Part shown: positions 1 to 6,600 of the stretch, piece by piece
How positions within the stretch are numbered: position 1 is the stretch's first letter
Layout: every line of letters begins with the position of its first letter
Assembly: GCA_937926325.1 (NCBI GenBank)
Contig: CALAZQ010000302.1
Location: 1-9,360, forward strand
Source: an uncultured Planctomycetaceae bacterium
GTDB taxonomy: Bacteria > Planctomycetota > Planctomycetia > Pirellulales > UBA1268
Direction of reading: 5' to 3'
Length of the DNA: 9,360 bases
Translations under genes and position numbers: made by a program
Notes under the pieces: model-generated
The model's database searches: none
Told to the model about the DNA's origin: nothing
What the model saw: the letters and a program-made list of their open reading frames with translations, nothing else

Positions 1-53
1 AGAGCGCCACGTTCACACCGTGGAGGTCACAGGTTCGAATCCTGTGCTGCCCA
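1..53 (+). tRNA. tRNA-Val (anticodon CAC), 3' part; 5' end outside the window
   Basis: This is the 3' portion of a valine tRNA that reads GUG codons. The anticodon stem CCACG (7-11) pairs with CGTGG (19-23) around the seven-base loop TTCACAC, with anticodon CAC at 14-16. The T arm follows as ACAGG-TTCGAAT-CCTGT (29-45), including the invariant TTCGA. The acceptor 3' strand is GCTGCCC (46-52) with discriminator A at 53. The 3' CCA is not encoded, because the next bases are TTC. The D arm and 5' acceptor strand lie upstream of the window; the expected 5' strand would be GGGCAGC. No terminator is visible in the short gap before the convergent gene. Confidence 0.93.
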
Positions 54-107
54 TTCTGGCTGCTGTCGGCGGATAGGGATCAACGCCCCAAGGGGACGGA
101 AGTGGGA

Positions 108-1244
108 TCAGATGCTGCCGATCAGTTCGGACAGGAAAACGAAAAGCTCGTAGCCAGCGATTGATAAAACAGCTGCGACTGCCAACCAAAAGAAGAGTGA
201 AAAGGGAGTGCCAACCTCTTCTCGTTGCACTTGCCGACGACGTTTTCTGCGGATTTCGTGAAACTTCAACTGAAGCTTGCCGGTGAAATCCTGGAATGCC
301 CGCGATAGTTCGCCCGTCAGTTCTGTCAGGCCCTCGAGGTAGAGGTCGCCACCATATCCGGCAAGAACAGACGCAGTTTCAGGGGCAAGCTGGCGGATGC
401 CGGCGAGCGAAAGACTCTTCCCACGGTGATCGGCCAGTTCGGTCGCCACGGCTGGCGTCAGTGATGAAACACCATTGAGCGCGAGCCGGCCCCGGTACTC
501 TGCCAAGATGGCTGCGGTGCCCGGCTCAAGCCGGGAGAGCCCGCCGAGCGAGAGCCCTTCTCCTCGGTGTCGAGCAAGCGCCGTAGCCAACTCATTGGGC
601 AACGACGTGAGGCCGTCGAGGGCAAGTGTTTCTCCGCGATGCCTCGCCAATGCTGCGGCGGACTTTATGTCTAAAGCGGCGATGCCTCTGAGGTAGAGCG
701 AAGACTGGCTGCGGGCGATCTGCTCAGCGATCTGCACGGAAAGCGACTCAAGGGCGTTGAGCCGCACTGGTTCGGACCTCGAGGCAAGATACTTGGCCAA
801 TCTCGGATCCCGTAGTTGGGTAAACCCGAATTGGCCCCGCTGCGACGCCCGGAGAGCCCAGCGCTCATGCCTCGTGAACGTGAATAACCGGGCTGGCCAG
901 ACATCTATCAATTGACGCTCGATTGCTGCCTGATAGGGCAGCCAACGGGCAGCCTGGCGAGCGAGCAGCGGGCCGAGAACTGCTGGCCGCCTCTTTTTTG
1001 GGGCCTCGATTCCCGTTTCGGTTTGCTGGGCCCGGGATTCAATCCCCCGGTTCTCGGTATTGCCGAGGTCGCCGCGCTCGAAAGCTACTCGCCGGCTGGA
1101 ATCTTCGAAGAGAACCAGCCTTCCGCAGGCGGGACACTGCGAGATTTTATTGGGCGCAGCCGGAAATCCCCTCCCGCATCCAGGGCAGTTTCGCAGGGTT
1201 TTGTCGGGTTCGTCGGGTATTGCAGCCACCGGAAAAACGGTCAA
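108..1244 (-). CDS. Zinc-ribbon / LRR-like repeat protein with C-terminal membrane anchor, function unknown
   Basis: I do not recognise a named family for this 378-residue protein. The N-terminus holds a zinc ribbon with CPGCG (C20, C23) and CPACG (C37, C40). A basic, low-complexity stretch (about 60-90) and a middle domain (about 95-180) follow. Residues 183-323 are six repeats of 23-24 residues, each built around L-x-L-x-G-[LIV]-x-x-L then a short helix ending near A-x-x-R/Y-x-G, as in the LRR-like repeat proteins common in planctomycetes. A very basic segment (residues 330-342, RRKRRRQVQRE) precedes one hydrophobic helix (about 349-371) ending at the C-terminus, so it is probably tail-anchored with the repeats in the cytoplasm. 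That topology is inference. The start is TTG at 1244, just after an in-frame stop; GTG at codon 6 is an alternative. The protein has no internal methionine and no clear Shine-Dalgarno sequence. It converges on the tRNA and diverges from the RRM gene. A protein-interaction scaffold role is possible but unproven. Confidence 0.8.
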   Translation of the reverse strand: MTVFPVAAIPDEPDKTLRNCPGCGRGFPAAPNKISQCPACGRLVLFEDSSRRVAFERGDLGNTENRGIESRAQQTETGIEAPKKRRPAVLGPLLARQAARWLPYQAAIERQLIDVWPARLFTFTRHERWALRASQRGQFGFTQLRDPRLAKYLASRSEPVRLNALESLSVQIAEQIARSQSSLYLRGIAALDIKSAAALARHRGETLALDGLTSLPNELATALARHRGEGLSLGGLSRLEPGTAAILAEYRGRLALNGVSSLTPAVATELADHRGKSLSLAGIRQLAPETASVLAGYGGDLYLEGLTELTGELSRAFQDFTGKLQLKFHEIRRKRRRQVQREEVGTPFSLFFWLAVAAVLSIAGYELFVFLSELIGSI

Positions 1245-1278
1245 CAGTCAAAAGTCGAGTGAGGGGGCTGACTAGCCC

Positions 1279-1284
1279 ATTATC
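1279..1284 (-). promoter_or_regulatory. Possible -10 box for the zinc-ribbon/LRR-like gene
   Basis: On the minus strand this reads GATAAT (TGATAATGG in context), five of six matches to the sigma-70 -10 consensus, 34 nt upstream of the TTG start. No good -35 hexamer lies at 16-18 bp; the nearest TTGAGC is 22 bp away. This is a weak call based on the -10 element alone. A small hairpin, GGGCT-GACT-AGCCC, lies at 1265-1278 next to the predicted start site. Confidence 0.3.
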
Positions 1285-1353
1285 AGGGAACACCAGCGTA
1301 ACCGATGCTCAAGAAAGTCGCCCACCGCTAGGCGAGAAAAACTCTGCTGCCAA

Positions 1354-1368
1354 CAAAATTCAATTTTG
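1354..1368. promoter_or_regulatory. Palindromic operator candidate overlapping the -35 box
   Basis: CAAAATT (1354-1360) and AATTTTG (1362-1368) form a perfect 7-bp inverted repeat around one central C. The right arm overlaps the first three bases of the TTGCAA -35 box. The element is all A/T apart from its ends and centre, which stands out in a GC-rich region. It could be a dimeric repressor site or an UP-like AT-rich element. No regulator gene is present in the window to pair with it. Confidence 0.4.
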
Positions 1369-1393
1369 CAATCCCCCGGTGAACTGGTATACC
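1366..1393 (+). promoter_or_regulatory. Sigma-70-type promoter of the RRM protein gene
   Basis: TTGCAA (1366-1371) and TATACC (1388-1393) are separated by 16 bp. The -10 is extended by TG at 1385-1386 (TGGTATACC). Transcription would begin near 1400 and give a leader of about 117 nt before the ATG at 1517. The -35 box is overlapped by an AT-rich palindrome, which suggests regulated initiation. The hexamers are seen directly; promoter activity is inferred. Confidence 0.6.
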
Positions 1394-1420
1394 CTTGCAG
1401 CGTGAGACCGGTTTTCGTCT

Positions 1421-1445
1421 GCACTCCGAAGCGTTCGGGAGTTGC
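1421..1445 (+). promoter_or_regulatory. Hairpin in the 5' leader of the RRM protein mRNA
   Basis: GCACTCCGAA (1421-1430) can pair with TTCGGGAGTTGC (1434-1445) around the loop GCG, with two single-base bulges on the 3' side. It sits about 20 nt into the predicted transcript of a gene type that is often controlled after transcription. A regulatory role is only a possibility. Confidence 0.3.
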
Positions 1446-1516
1446 GGCCTGTGCGACTGGCGATGGTCCCACTTGTTTTTTCGTTCAACTCCCGACGTTT
1501 TGAGGTTCCAAGGTTT

Positions 1517-1873
1517 ATGTCCCGGAAGATTTACGTGGGAAACCTTCCCTGGTCGACCACGTCTGCCGATCTCGAGGCAATGTTTGCCGAGCATGGGGCG
1601 GTGCGATCGGCTGAAGTTATCTCGGATCGCGAGACCGGACGGTCTCGTGGATTCGGTTTTGTAGAAATGGAGTCGGACGAGGGCCTGCAGGCGGCAGTCT
1701 CGGCACTCAATGGCCATGAGCTCAATGGTCGTCCGCTGACCGTCAACGAAGCCCGCGAGCGGACGCCTCGTCCGGCCGGCGGTGGCGGTGGTCGTGGCTA
1801 CGGCGGCGGTGGCGGCCGTGGGTATGGTGGCGGTGGTGGTGGCGGTGGCCGTGGTTACGGCGATCGCTACTGA
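1517..1873 (+). CDS. Single-RRM RNA-binding protein with glycine-rich tail
   Basis: This 118-residue protein is one RNA recognition motif (about residues 3-80) followed by a glycine-rich tail. RNP2 is IYVGNL (5-10) and RNP1 is RGFGFVEM (44-51), with the aromatic residues that stack on RNA bases (Y6, F46, F48). The tail (88-118) has three G-rich blocks each ending in RGY, then GDRY. It resembles the short bacterial Rbp proteins of cyanobacteria and planctomycetes, which bind single-stranded RNA in the cytoplasm and are often cold-induced; that regulation is family knowledge. The ATG at 1517 puts the RRM at the N-terminus as in homologues. In-frame upstream starts exist (TTG 1442, ATG 1463) but would add an atypical hydrophobic leader. 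Ribosome-binding candidates are GAGG (1502-1505) and AAGG (1510-1513), neither ideally spaced. It is a single-gene transcript with its own promoter and terminator. Confidence 0.92.
   Translation: MSRKIYVGNLPWSTTSADLEAMFAEHGAVRSAEVISDRETGRSRGFGFVEMESDEGLQAAVSALNGHELNGRPLTVNEARERTPRPAGGGGGRGYGGGGGRGYGGGGGGGGRGYGDRY
1777..1860 (+). repeat. GGT/GGC-rich repeats encoding the glycine tail
   Basis: Runs of GGN codons alternate with Arg-Gly-Tyr codons, giving three imperfect units G(5)RGY, G(5)RGY and G(8)RGY inside the RRM gene. The varying length of the glycine runs suggests slippage or unequal recombination within the coding region. The reading frame is intact. Confidence 0.7.
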
Positions 1874-1942
1874 TGACGCCCGGTTTGATGCCGGTATGAG
1901 TCCGATTCTTTGGGCTCTTCCGACAGCAGGCGAAACAAACGT

Positions 1943-1982
1943 ACGGGGTCGATTCTTCGGAGTCGGCCCCGTGCAATTTTTT
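1943..1982 (+). terminator. Rho-independent terminator with UUCG tetraloop
   Basis: A 13-bp stem (1943-1955 with 1960-1972, including two G-T wobble pairs) is closed by C-TTCG-G, the especially stable UUCG tetraloop. It is followed by GCAATTTTTT (1973-1982). It lies 70 nt after the RRM gene stop and points in that gene's direction. It separates this transcript from the rpsR cluster. Confidence 0.9.
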
Positions 1983-2009
1983 GAGCAGCAGATAGACTTT
2001 GGTCGTTAT

Positions 2010-2085
2010 GGTGCCCTGGCACCGTCGACCAACGTGCCGGCGGAATGTTGCCCCAGTTGTCATGGGGCGTTCCCCAATGGCCGCC
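2010..2085 (+). promoter_or_regulatory. Structured leader upstream of rpsR
   Basis: The 134 nt between the terminator and rpsR must hold its promoter, but I find no convincing -35/-10 pair. Several hairpins are possible: GGTGC-CCTG-GCACC (2010-2023); GCCCCA (2050-2055) with TGGGGC (2063-2068) around a 7-nt loop; and an outer GGCGG (2039-2043) with CCGCC (2081-2085). Ribosomal protein leaders often carry autoregulatory folds, and S6:S18 binds such a leader in other bacteria. Whether this one does is inference. Confidence 0.3.
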
Positions 2086-2116
2086 ATCCGTTCACACATT
2101 TGCGGAAGAAGACTCG

Positions 2117-2401
2117 ATGAGCCCGATGCCCGGTAGGAAGCGTTTCGCCAAAACAGCTCGCAAGCGGTCGAAGCCGAAGCCCAAGGTCAAGAAAAAAGAC
2201 CCGATCTTTATCGACGGCGAACGTCCGCGGCCAATGTATGTCGATTACAAAGATCTTGAACTGCTGGGCAAGATGGTGAATCGGCAGGCCAAGATCATCG
2301 GCCGCCGGAAGAGCGGCTGCACGGCGGCGAGCCAGCACGCGGTGACCCGGGCCATCAAGCGGGCACGGTTCATGGCGTTGCTGCCCTACGTTGTTGACTG
2401 A
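2117..2401 (+). CDS. rpsR: Small ribosomal subunit protein bS18
   Basis: S18 binds the central domain of 16S rRNA beside S6 in the platform of the 30S subunit. The 94-residue protein has a lysine/arginine-rich N-terminus (residues 7-27) and then the S18 core. The core contains VDYKDLELLGKMVN (42-55), IIGRRKSGCTA (60-70) and the highly conserved TRAIKRARFMALLPYV (77-92). The segment SGCTAASQHAV replaces the more usual TGT.A..QR.L of well-studied S18 proteins, a divergent form. The start at 2117 follows GGAAGA (2104-2109) and keeps the basic extension; ATG at 2126 is an alternative. The gene is not next to rpsF (S6), ssb or rplI, its usual partners, but opens a cluster with a thioesterase 17 nt downstream. 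Confidence 0.95.
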   Translation: MSPMPGRKRFAKTARKRSKPKPKVKKKDPIFIDGERPRPMYVDYKDLELLGKMVNRQAKIIGRRKSGCTAASQHAVTRAIKRARFMALLPYVVD

Positions 2402-2418
2402 AACGGTCGTGCCTTCCG

Positions 2419-2928
2419 ATGGCAGCTGAATCCTCCGCCGGAGCCTGGTTTCGCTGTCGCCGCCGAGTCGAGTTCCGCGACACGGACGCTGCGGGCATTG
2501 CCCACTTCTCGGCCTTCTTCTTCTGGATGGAGTCGGCGGAGCACGAACTGCTGCGGCATCTCGGTCTGCGGGTGGTCGAACACGAGCCGGACGATGCGGA
2601 CGCACTCAAGGTGGAACTGGCCGCAGCCGAAGAGACCGCCGCTCCGGCCAGGCTCGAAGTCAGCTGGCCGCGAGTATCGGTGACGGCAGACTACAAGGCG
2701 GCCGTGCGATTTGGTGAGGAGGTTGATGTTGCAGTGGCAGTGGCTGCAATTGGGGCCTCGAGCGTGACGTATGCGTTTCGGTTTGAGTCGGCCGGCCGGC
2801 TCGTGGCCACCGGCCGAGTGGTTGCGGTGCGATGCCTGCTACGACCCGGCCGCAAGCCGCAGCCGGTGCGGCTTTCGCCGTTGGTCGCTCGGCAACTCAC
2901 CTCGCACCTGCTGCCGCCTGAGGCCTGA
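2419..2928 (+). CDS. Hotdog-fold acyl-CoA thioesterase (4HBT/YbgC/FcbC-like)
   Basis: This 169-residue cytoplasmic protein is probably a thioesterase that hydrolyses acyl-CoA or acyl-ACP thioesters. The N-terminal motif VEFRDTDAAGIAHFSAF (17-33) matches the 4HBT/YbgC signature, in which the second Asp (here D23) is the catalytic residue and the next segment starts the hotdog helix (WMESAEHELLRHLGL, 36-50). The central part (about 75-135) fits the beta-sheet of a single hotdog domain, including VSVTADYKAAVRFGEEVDV. It is somewhat longer than the usual 130-150 residues because of an acidic insertion near 54-73 and a C-terminal extension. The ATG at 2419 has no strong Shine-Dalgarno sequence and lies 17 nt after rpsR, so it may depend on read-through or coupling. 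The substrate cannot be told from sequence; a PaaI- or Tol-Pal-linked role is not supported by the neighbours. Confidence 0.85.
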   Translation: MAAESSAGAWFRCRRRVEFRDTDAAGIAHFSAFFFWMESAEHELLRHLGLRVVEHEPDDADALKVELAAAEETAAPARLEVSWPRVSVTADYKAAVRFGEEVDVAVAVAAIGASSVTYAFRFESAGRLVATGRVVAVRCLLRPGRKPQPVRLSPLVARQLTSHLLPPEA

Positions 2929-2942
2929 GGAGTGGCAGCCAC

Positions 2943-2949
2943 GGGAGGA
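2943..2949 (+). promoter_or_regulatory. Strong ribosome binding site of the ABC ATPase
   Basis: GGGAGGA lies 8 nt before the ATG at 2958, a near-perfect Shine-Dalgarno sequence. It is stronger than that of the other genes here and fixes the ATPase start. Confidence 0.75.
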
Positions 2950-2957
2950 ATGCCCGC

Positions 2958-3638
2958 ATGCTGGAAGTTGAGTCGCTGTTCAAGTCGTATCCGACGCCGA
3001 CGGAGCCGCTGGCCGTGCTGTCCGATATCAGCCTGACGGTGCAACCGGGGGAGCGGCTGGTCGTGATGGGACCAAGTGGATCGGGGAAAAGCACGCTGCT
3101 TGCCATCCTGGGCGGGCTCGAGCCCCCGACAACGGGACGTGTCCGGCTCGATGGCATTGACCCCTACCAACTTTCGGCCGGTGGCCGGGCCGGGTTTCGG
3201 AACCAGCAGATCGGCTTCGTGTTTCAGGAGCATCACCTCCTGGAAAGCTGCACCGCTGTCGACAACGTGCTGCTGCCGGCCATCGCCGCCGGCCGGGTGC
3301 CGGACGAGTTGGTTGAGCGGGCCCGTGATCTGCTGGAGCGGGTGGGGCTTGGTGATCGGCAGCGGCACCTGCCGGCGGAACTTTCGGGTGGCGAGCGACA
3401 ACGGGTGGCGGTCGCCCGGGCCGCGATCCTCAGGCCCAGGCTTATTCTCGCAGACGAGCCGACCGGCCAGCTCGACAGTCGCAATGCCGCCGGAGTGGTC
3501 GATCTGCTTGCCGATCTGGTCGCAGACGATAACGGCATGCTGGTGCTGGTGACACACGACGCCGCGATTGCGGGGCGGCTTGTTGGTGACCGGCAGAGCC
3601 GCCGGCTCGAACTGGCTGATGGACGGCTGGTGTCATGA
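2958..3638 (+). CDS. ABC transporter ATP-binding protein, LolD/MacB type
   Basis: This 226-residue protein is a complete nucleotide-binding subunit that powers an FtsX-family permease at the inner membrane. Walker A is GPSGSGKST (38-46), the Q-loop is FVFQEHHLL (87-95, Q90), the signature is LSGGERQRVAVARA (142-155), Walker B is LILADEPT (162-169, catalytic E167) and the switch histidine is H200 in VTHD. The D-loop reads TGQLDS rather than the usual TGNLDS. The match to the MacB/LolD/FtsE group is clear from QQIGFVFQEHHLL and ADEPTG. Members extract lipoproteins, export peptides or drive mechanotransmission instead of importing solutes. The gene overlaps its permease by four bases (ATGA), so the two are almost certainly coupled in translation. 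LolD in the strict sense cannot be claimed, because the partner is one fused permease, not a LolC/LolE pair. Confidence 0.93.
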   Translation: MLEVESLFKSYPTPTEPLAVLSDISLTVQPGERLVVMGPSGSGKSTLLAILGGLEPPTTGRVRLDGIDPYQLSAGGRAGFRNQQIGFVFQEHHLLESCTAVDNVLLPAIAAGRVPDELVERARDLLERVGLGDRQRHLPAELSGGERQRVAVARAAILRPRLILADEPTGQLDSRNAAGVVDLLADLVADDNGMLVLVTHDAAIAGRLVGDRQSRRLELADGRLVS

Positions 3639-6600
3639 AGCGAAAGGGGCTGAACCGGTCGCCAGCAGTCCGGTCGTTGGCGGGGGTGGCCGGCCGCACC
3701 GTTCGCCGCTGGTGGCCGCAGCTGGCCGCAGTGGCTGCGGCGACCGCTGTCATCACCGTTACCATTGTCGGCAGCCTCGGTGTGGGAGATTCTCTGCAGC
3801 AGGGGTTACGACGGCTGGCGGCCGACCGTCTTGGCGGCATCACGGCTGCGGTCATGGCCCGTGAGCCGTTCGCTGCCGATCTTGCCGACCGGCTGGCCCG
3901 GCGATCGGGTTCAGCGGAAGCCGCCGGGTCCGGCGACGGGCGTTTCCGCGGAGAGCTGGTGCCGGCGTTTGCCCTGGAAGTTACGGTCGAACGCCCTGCC
4001 GACGGTCGCCGATCTCGTGCTGCGACTGTGGCTGAGATGCTTGCCTGCGACCACCCGGACCGCCTCGGATTTGCCCAGCCGGTGCCGCCGCCGACGACCG
4101 GTGTGGCCATCAGTCAGCAGCTGGCAGAGACACTCGACCTTGCAGCCGGTGATCCGGTAGTCCTGCGGGTGGCGGAGCGGTCTGCCGTGCCGGCCGACAC
4201 CCCGCTGGGCCGACGGGCAACCCGCAGCCGCAGCCGGCGGCTCTCGGTGACGGCGGTGCTGCCACCGGGAAGCGTCGGTGACTTTTCGCTGCGGCCACGC
4301 CAGTCATCCGGGGGTGTTGCGATGGTTTCGCTGGCGGTGGGCCAGGCGCTGCTCGATCAGCCGGGGCGGGCCAACCTGATTCTGGCCGTGCCGGGGGCCG
4401 AGGGGGAAGCGGTTCTTCCGGCTCTGCGGCAGGCACTCGAGCCGACGCTTGCCGACTATGGCCTCACGCTTGAGCCGTTGCCCGGCCCGGCTAAGAGACT
4501 GCGGAAAAAGTCTGCTGCCGCAGGAAGCGGCGACCGGCAACCCCGAAAACCCTCAGCGTTTTCGGGTGGTGCCCGAGTGGACTTGCTGTCGCCCGCATTC
4601 GCGGGCGAGGGCCATCGAGGGCTTTTTCCACGGACAGCTGTTGTTCGGCTTTCCAGTCGGCGGCTGCTGCTCGAGCCCGCGGTCGACCGGGCGGCTGCCG
4701 CGGTGCTTGGGCCGCTTGGTGGGGTTCCCTCGTTGGTGTTTCTCGCCAACCAGATTCAGCCGGTCGGCGGTGGGGCACAGGTTCCCTACTCAACCGTGCT
4801 CGGCATTCCGAGCAACACGCATCCGCTCGGACGCCTCGTCGATGCGTCGGGCGATCCCCTTCCCGCGCCGGTCGGCGACGAAGTGATTATCGATCAGTGG
4901 CTGGCCGACGATCTGGCTGCCCAAGGGCGGCCGGTAGCCGTCGGCGATGTCTTGGAACTCCGCTGTTTCGTCGCGGAGACCCTGCACGGCGAGGTTGCCG
5001 AAGAGACCCATCGCTGCCGGGTCAGCGGCATCGCGGCGATGCAGGGGCTGGCAGCTGCCCGCGAAACCGTGCCAACGGTCGCCGGCATCACCGATGAAGA
5101 TTCGATCGCCGACTGGGACCCCCCCTTCCCCTTCGACCGGTCGCGGGTGCGGTCGACGCCGCCTGATGATCAGGATGACCAGTACTGGAAAACCTACGCC
5201 GCGACTCCCAAGCTGTTCATGTCGCTTGCCCGCGGCCGCGAGATTGCCGGCAGCCGATTCGGCGTCACCACAACCTGGCACCTGCCACCGCTGCCGGCGG
5301 ACCGGCCGCTGGCCAGTGTTGCCAGCGACTTGGCGGCAGCCATTCTCCCCGCGGCGGCCGGGATCGAGGTTGTGCCACTGGCCCAACTCGCTGCCGTGGC
5401 GGCGAGCGGCTCGACGCCCTTTGGCCTGCTCTTTCTTGCCCTGTCGAGTTTTGTCATCGGGGCCGGGCTGGTGCTGCTGTGGCTGCTGTTCGGCCTCCTG
5501 GTGGCCTCCCGCAGCAAAACACTTGGCATTCTGGCAGCCGTTGGCTGGAACCCGCGCCGGCTGGCCGAGCTGCTGGTGCTGGTTGCCGCGGCGGCGATTC
5601 TGGCGGGAGTGGGTGTGGGCATGCTGCTGGGGCCAATCTGGTCGCAGCTGTTGTTGTGGCGGCTGGGGACGGGCTGGGCGACCAGTGTCGCCAGCGGCAG
5701 CGAGGCGGTCTTCGGCAGCGGTCTGCCAGGCCTGGCGACTGTTGTGGCTGGTGCCGCTGCTGCTGCGGCGGTGGCCACGGCGGCCGTGTTGTTGGCGGCT
5801 ATTCGAGCCGGGCGGCGATCGCCGCTGACGCTGCTGCGGGCAGCCGGGGCAAGCCTGGCCGGGCGCTGGCGAATGGCTCGCGGGCGGCGGCCGCTGCGGT
5901 CGCTGTTGGGGCTGGCCGGCCGCGGGGTGGCCTGGCGGTCCGGGCGGGGGCTCGCCGTGGCAGCCATGGTCGGCCTGGCTGAGTTCTTGATCGTCTTTGT
6001 GGCCGGGTTTGAACTGACGTCGCCCGGGCCGACCGGCCGTCGTGACACGCCGATGGGAGGCTGGAGCCATCTCGTACGGTTTGCCGCGGCCACCAGCATC
6101 GACCCCAGCCGGCCCGACCGCGGCCTTGAACTCGGATTGACGACCGCCCAGCAACAGCTGCTGGCCAACTGTGAGATTGCCCTGCTGCGGAGCAGCCGCG
6201 GGGATGATGCCAGCTGCACGAATCTCTATGCCACCACGCAGCCGTTGGTGCTCGGCCTGCCCGACCGCTTCCTCGACCACGGTGGCTTTCGCTTCGCAGC
6301 GCATCTGCCGCTGGCAACTGGCCAGTCGAACCCCTGGGAACTGCTGCGTGCCGCAGCGGCAAGCCAGTCAAATGCTCCAGTGCCGGTGATTCTGGATGCC
6401 GCCACTGCTGCCTGGGCGCTCAAACTGGGCGGTCCGGGGTCGGTGTTTCGGCTTTCGCCTGAAACCGGCCAGGTCGAACCGGGCGGGCAAGGGCAGGATG
6501 ACACAGCCGGCACAGTCTGTCAGATTGTCGGCCTGCTCGAGCCAGGCGTTCTGCAGGGGGCGATCCTGCTGTCGGAAGCCGATTTTGTGCGGCTCTATCC

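Noticed and set aside
86..98. CGCCCCAAGGGGACG as a shared terminator between the tRNA and the convergent gene
   Set aside because: The stem is only three to four pairs once a realistic loop is allowed, and there is no T-run on either strand.
1463..1516. N-terminal extension of the RRM protein from ATG 1463
   Set aside because: It would add 18 residues (MVPLVFSFNSRRFEVPRF) unlike the short N-termini of this family; the ATG at 1517 starts right at the RRM.
1777..1860. GGN-rich tandem repeats as a minisatellite or CRISPR-like array
   Set aside because: They encode the glycine/RGY tail of the RRM protein in frame; there are no spacers and no cas genes.
1981..2011. TTGAGC ... TTATGG as an rpsR promoter
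   Set aside because: The spacing is 19 bp, both hexamers are weak, and the -35 would lie in the terminator's T-run.
2691..3557. Minus-strand open frame (288 codons) opposite the thioesterase and ATPase
   Set aside because: The plus strand encodes complete ABC motifs in order; the antisense product has no recognisable features.
4790..6304. Long minus-strand open frame (504 codons) opposite the permease
   Set aside because: It is rich in Gln, Pro, Arg and Gly with no domain or hydrophobic core. It is the complement of a GC-rich gene whose FtsX identity is clear.
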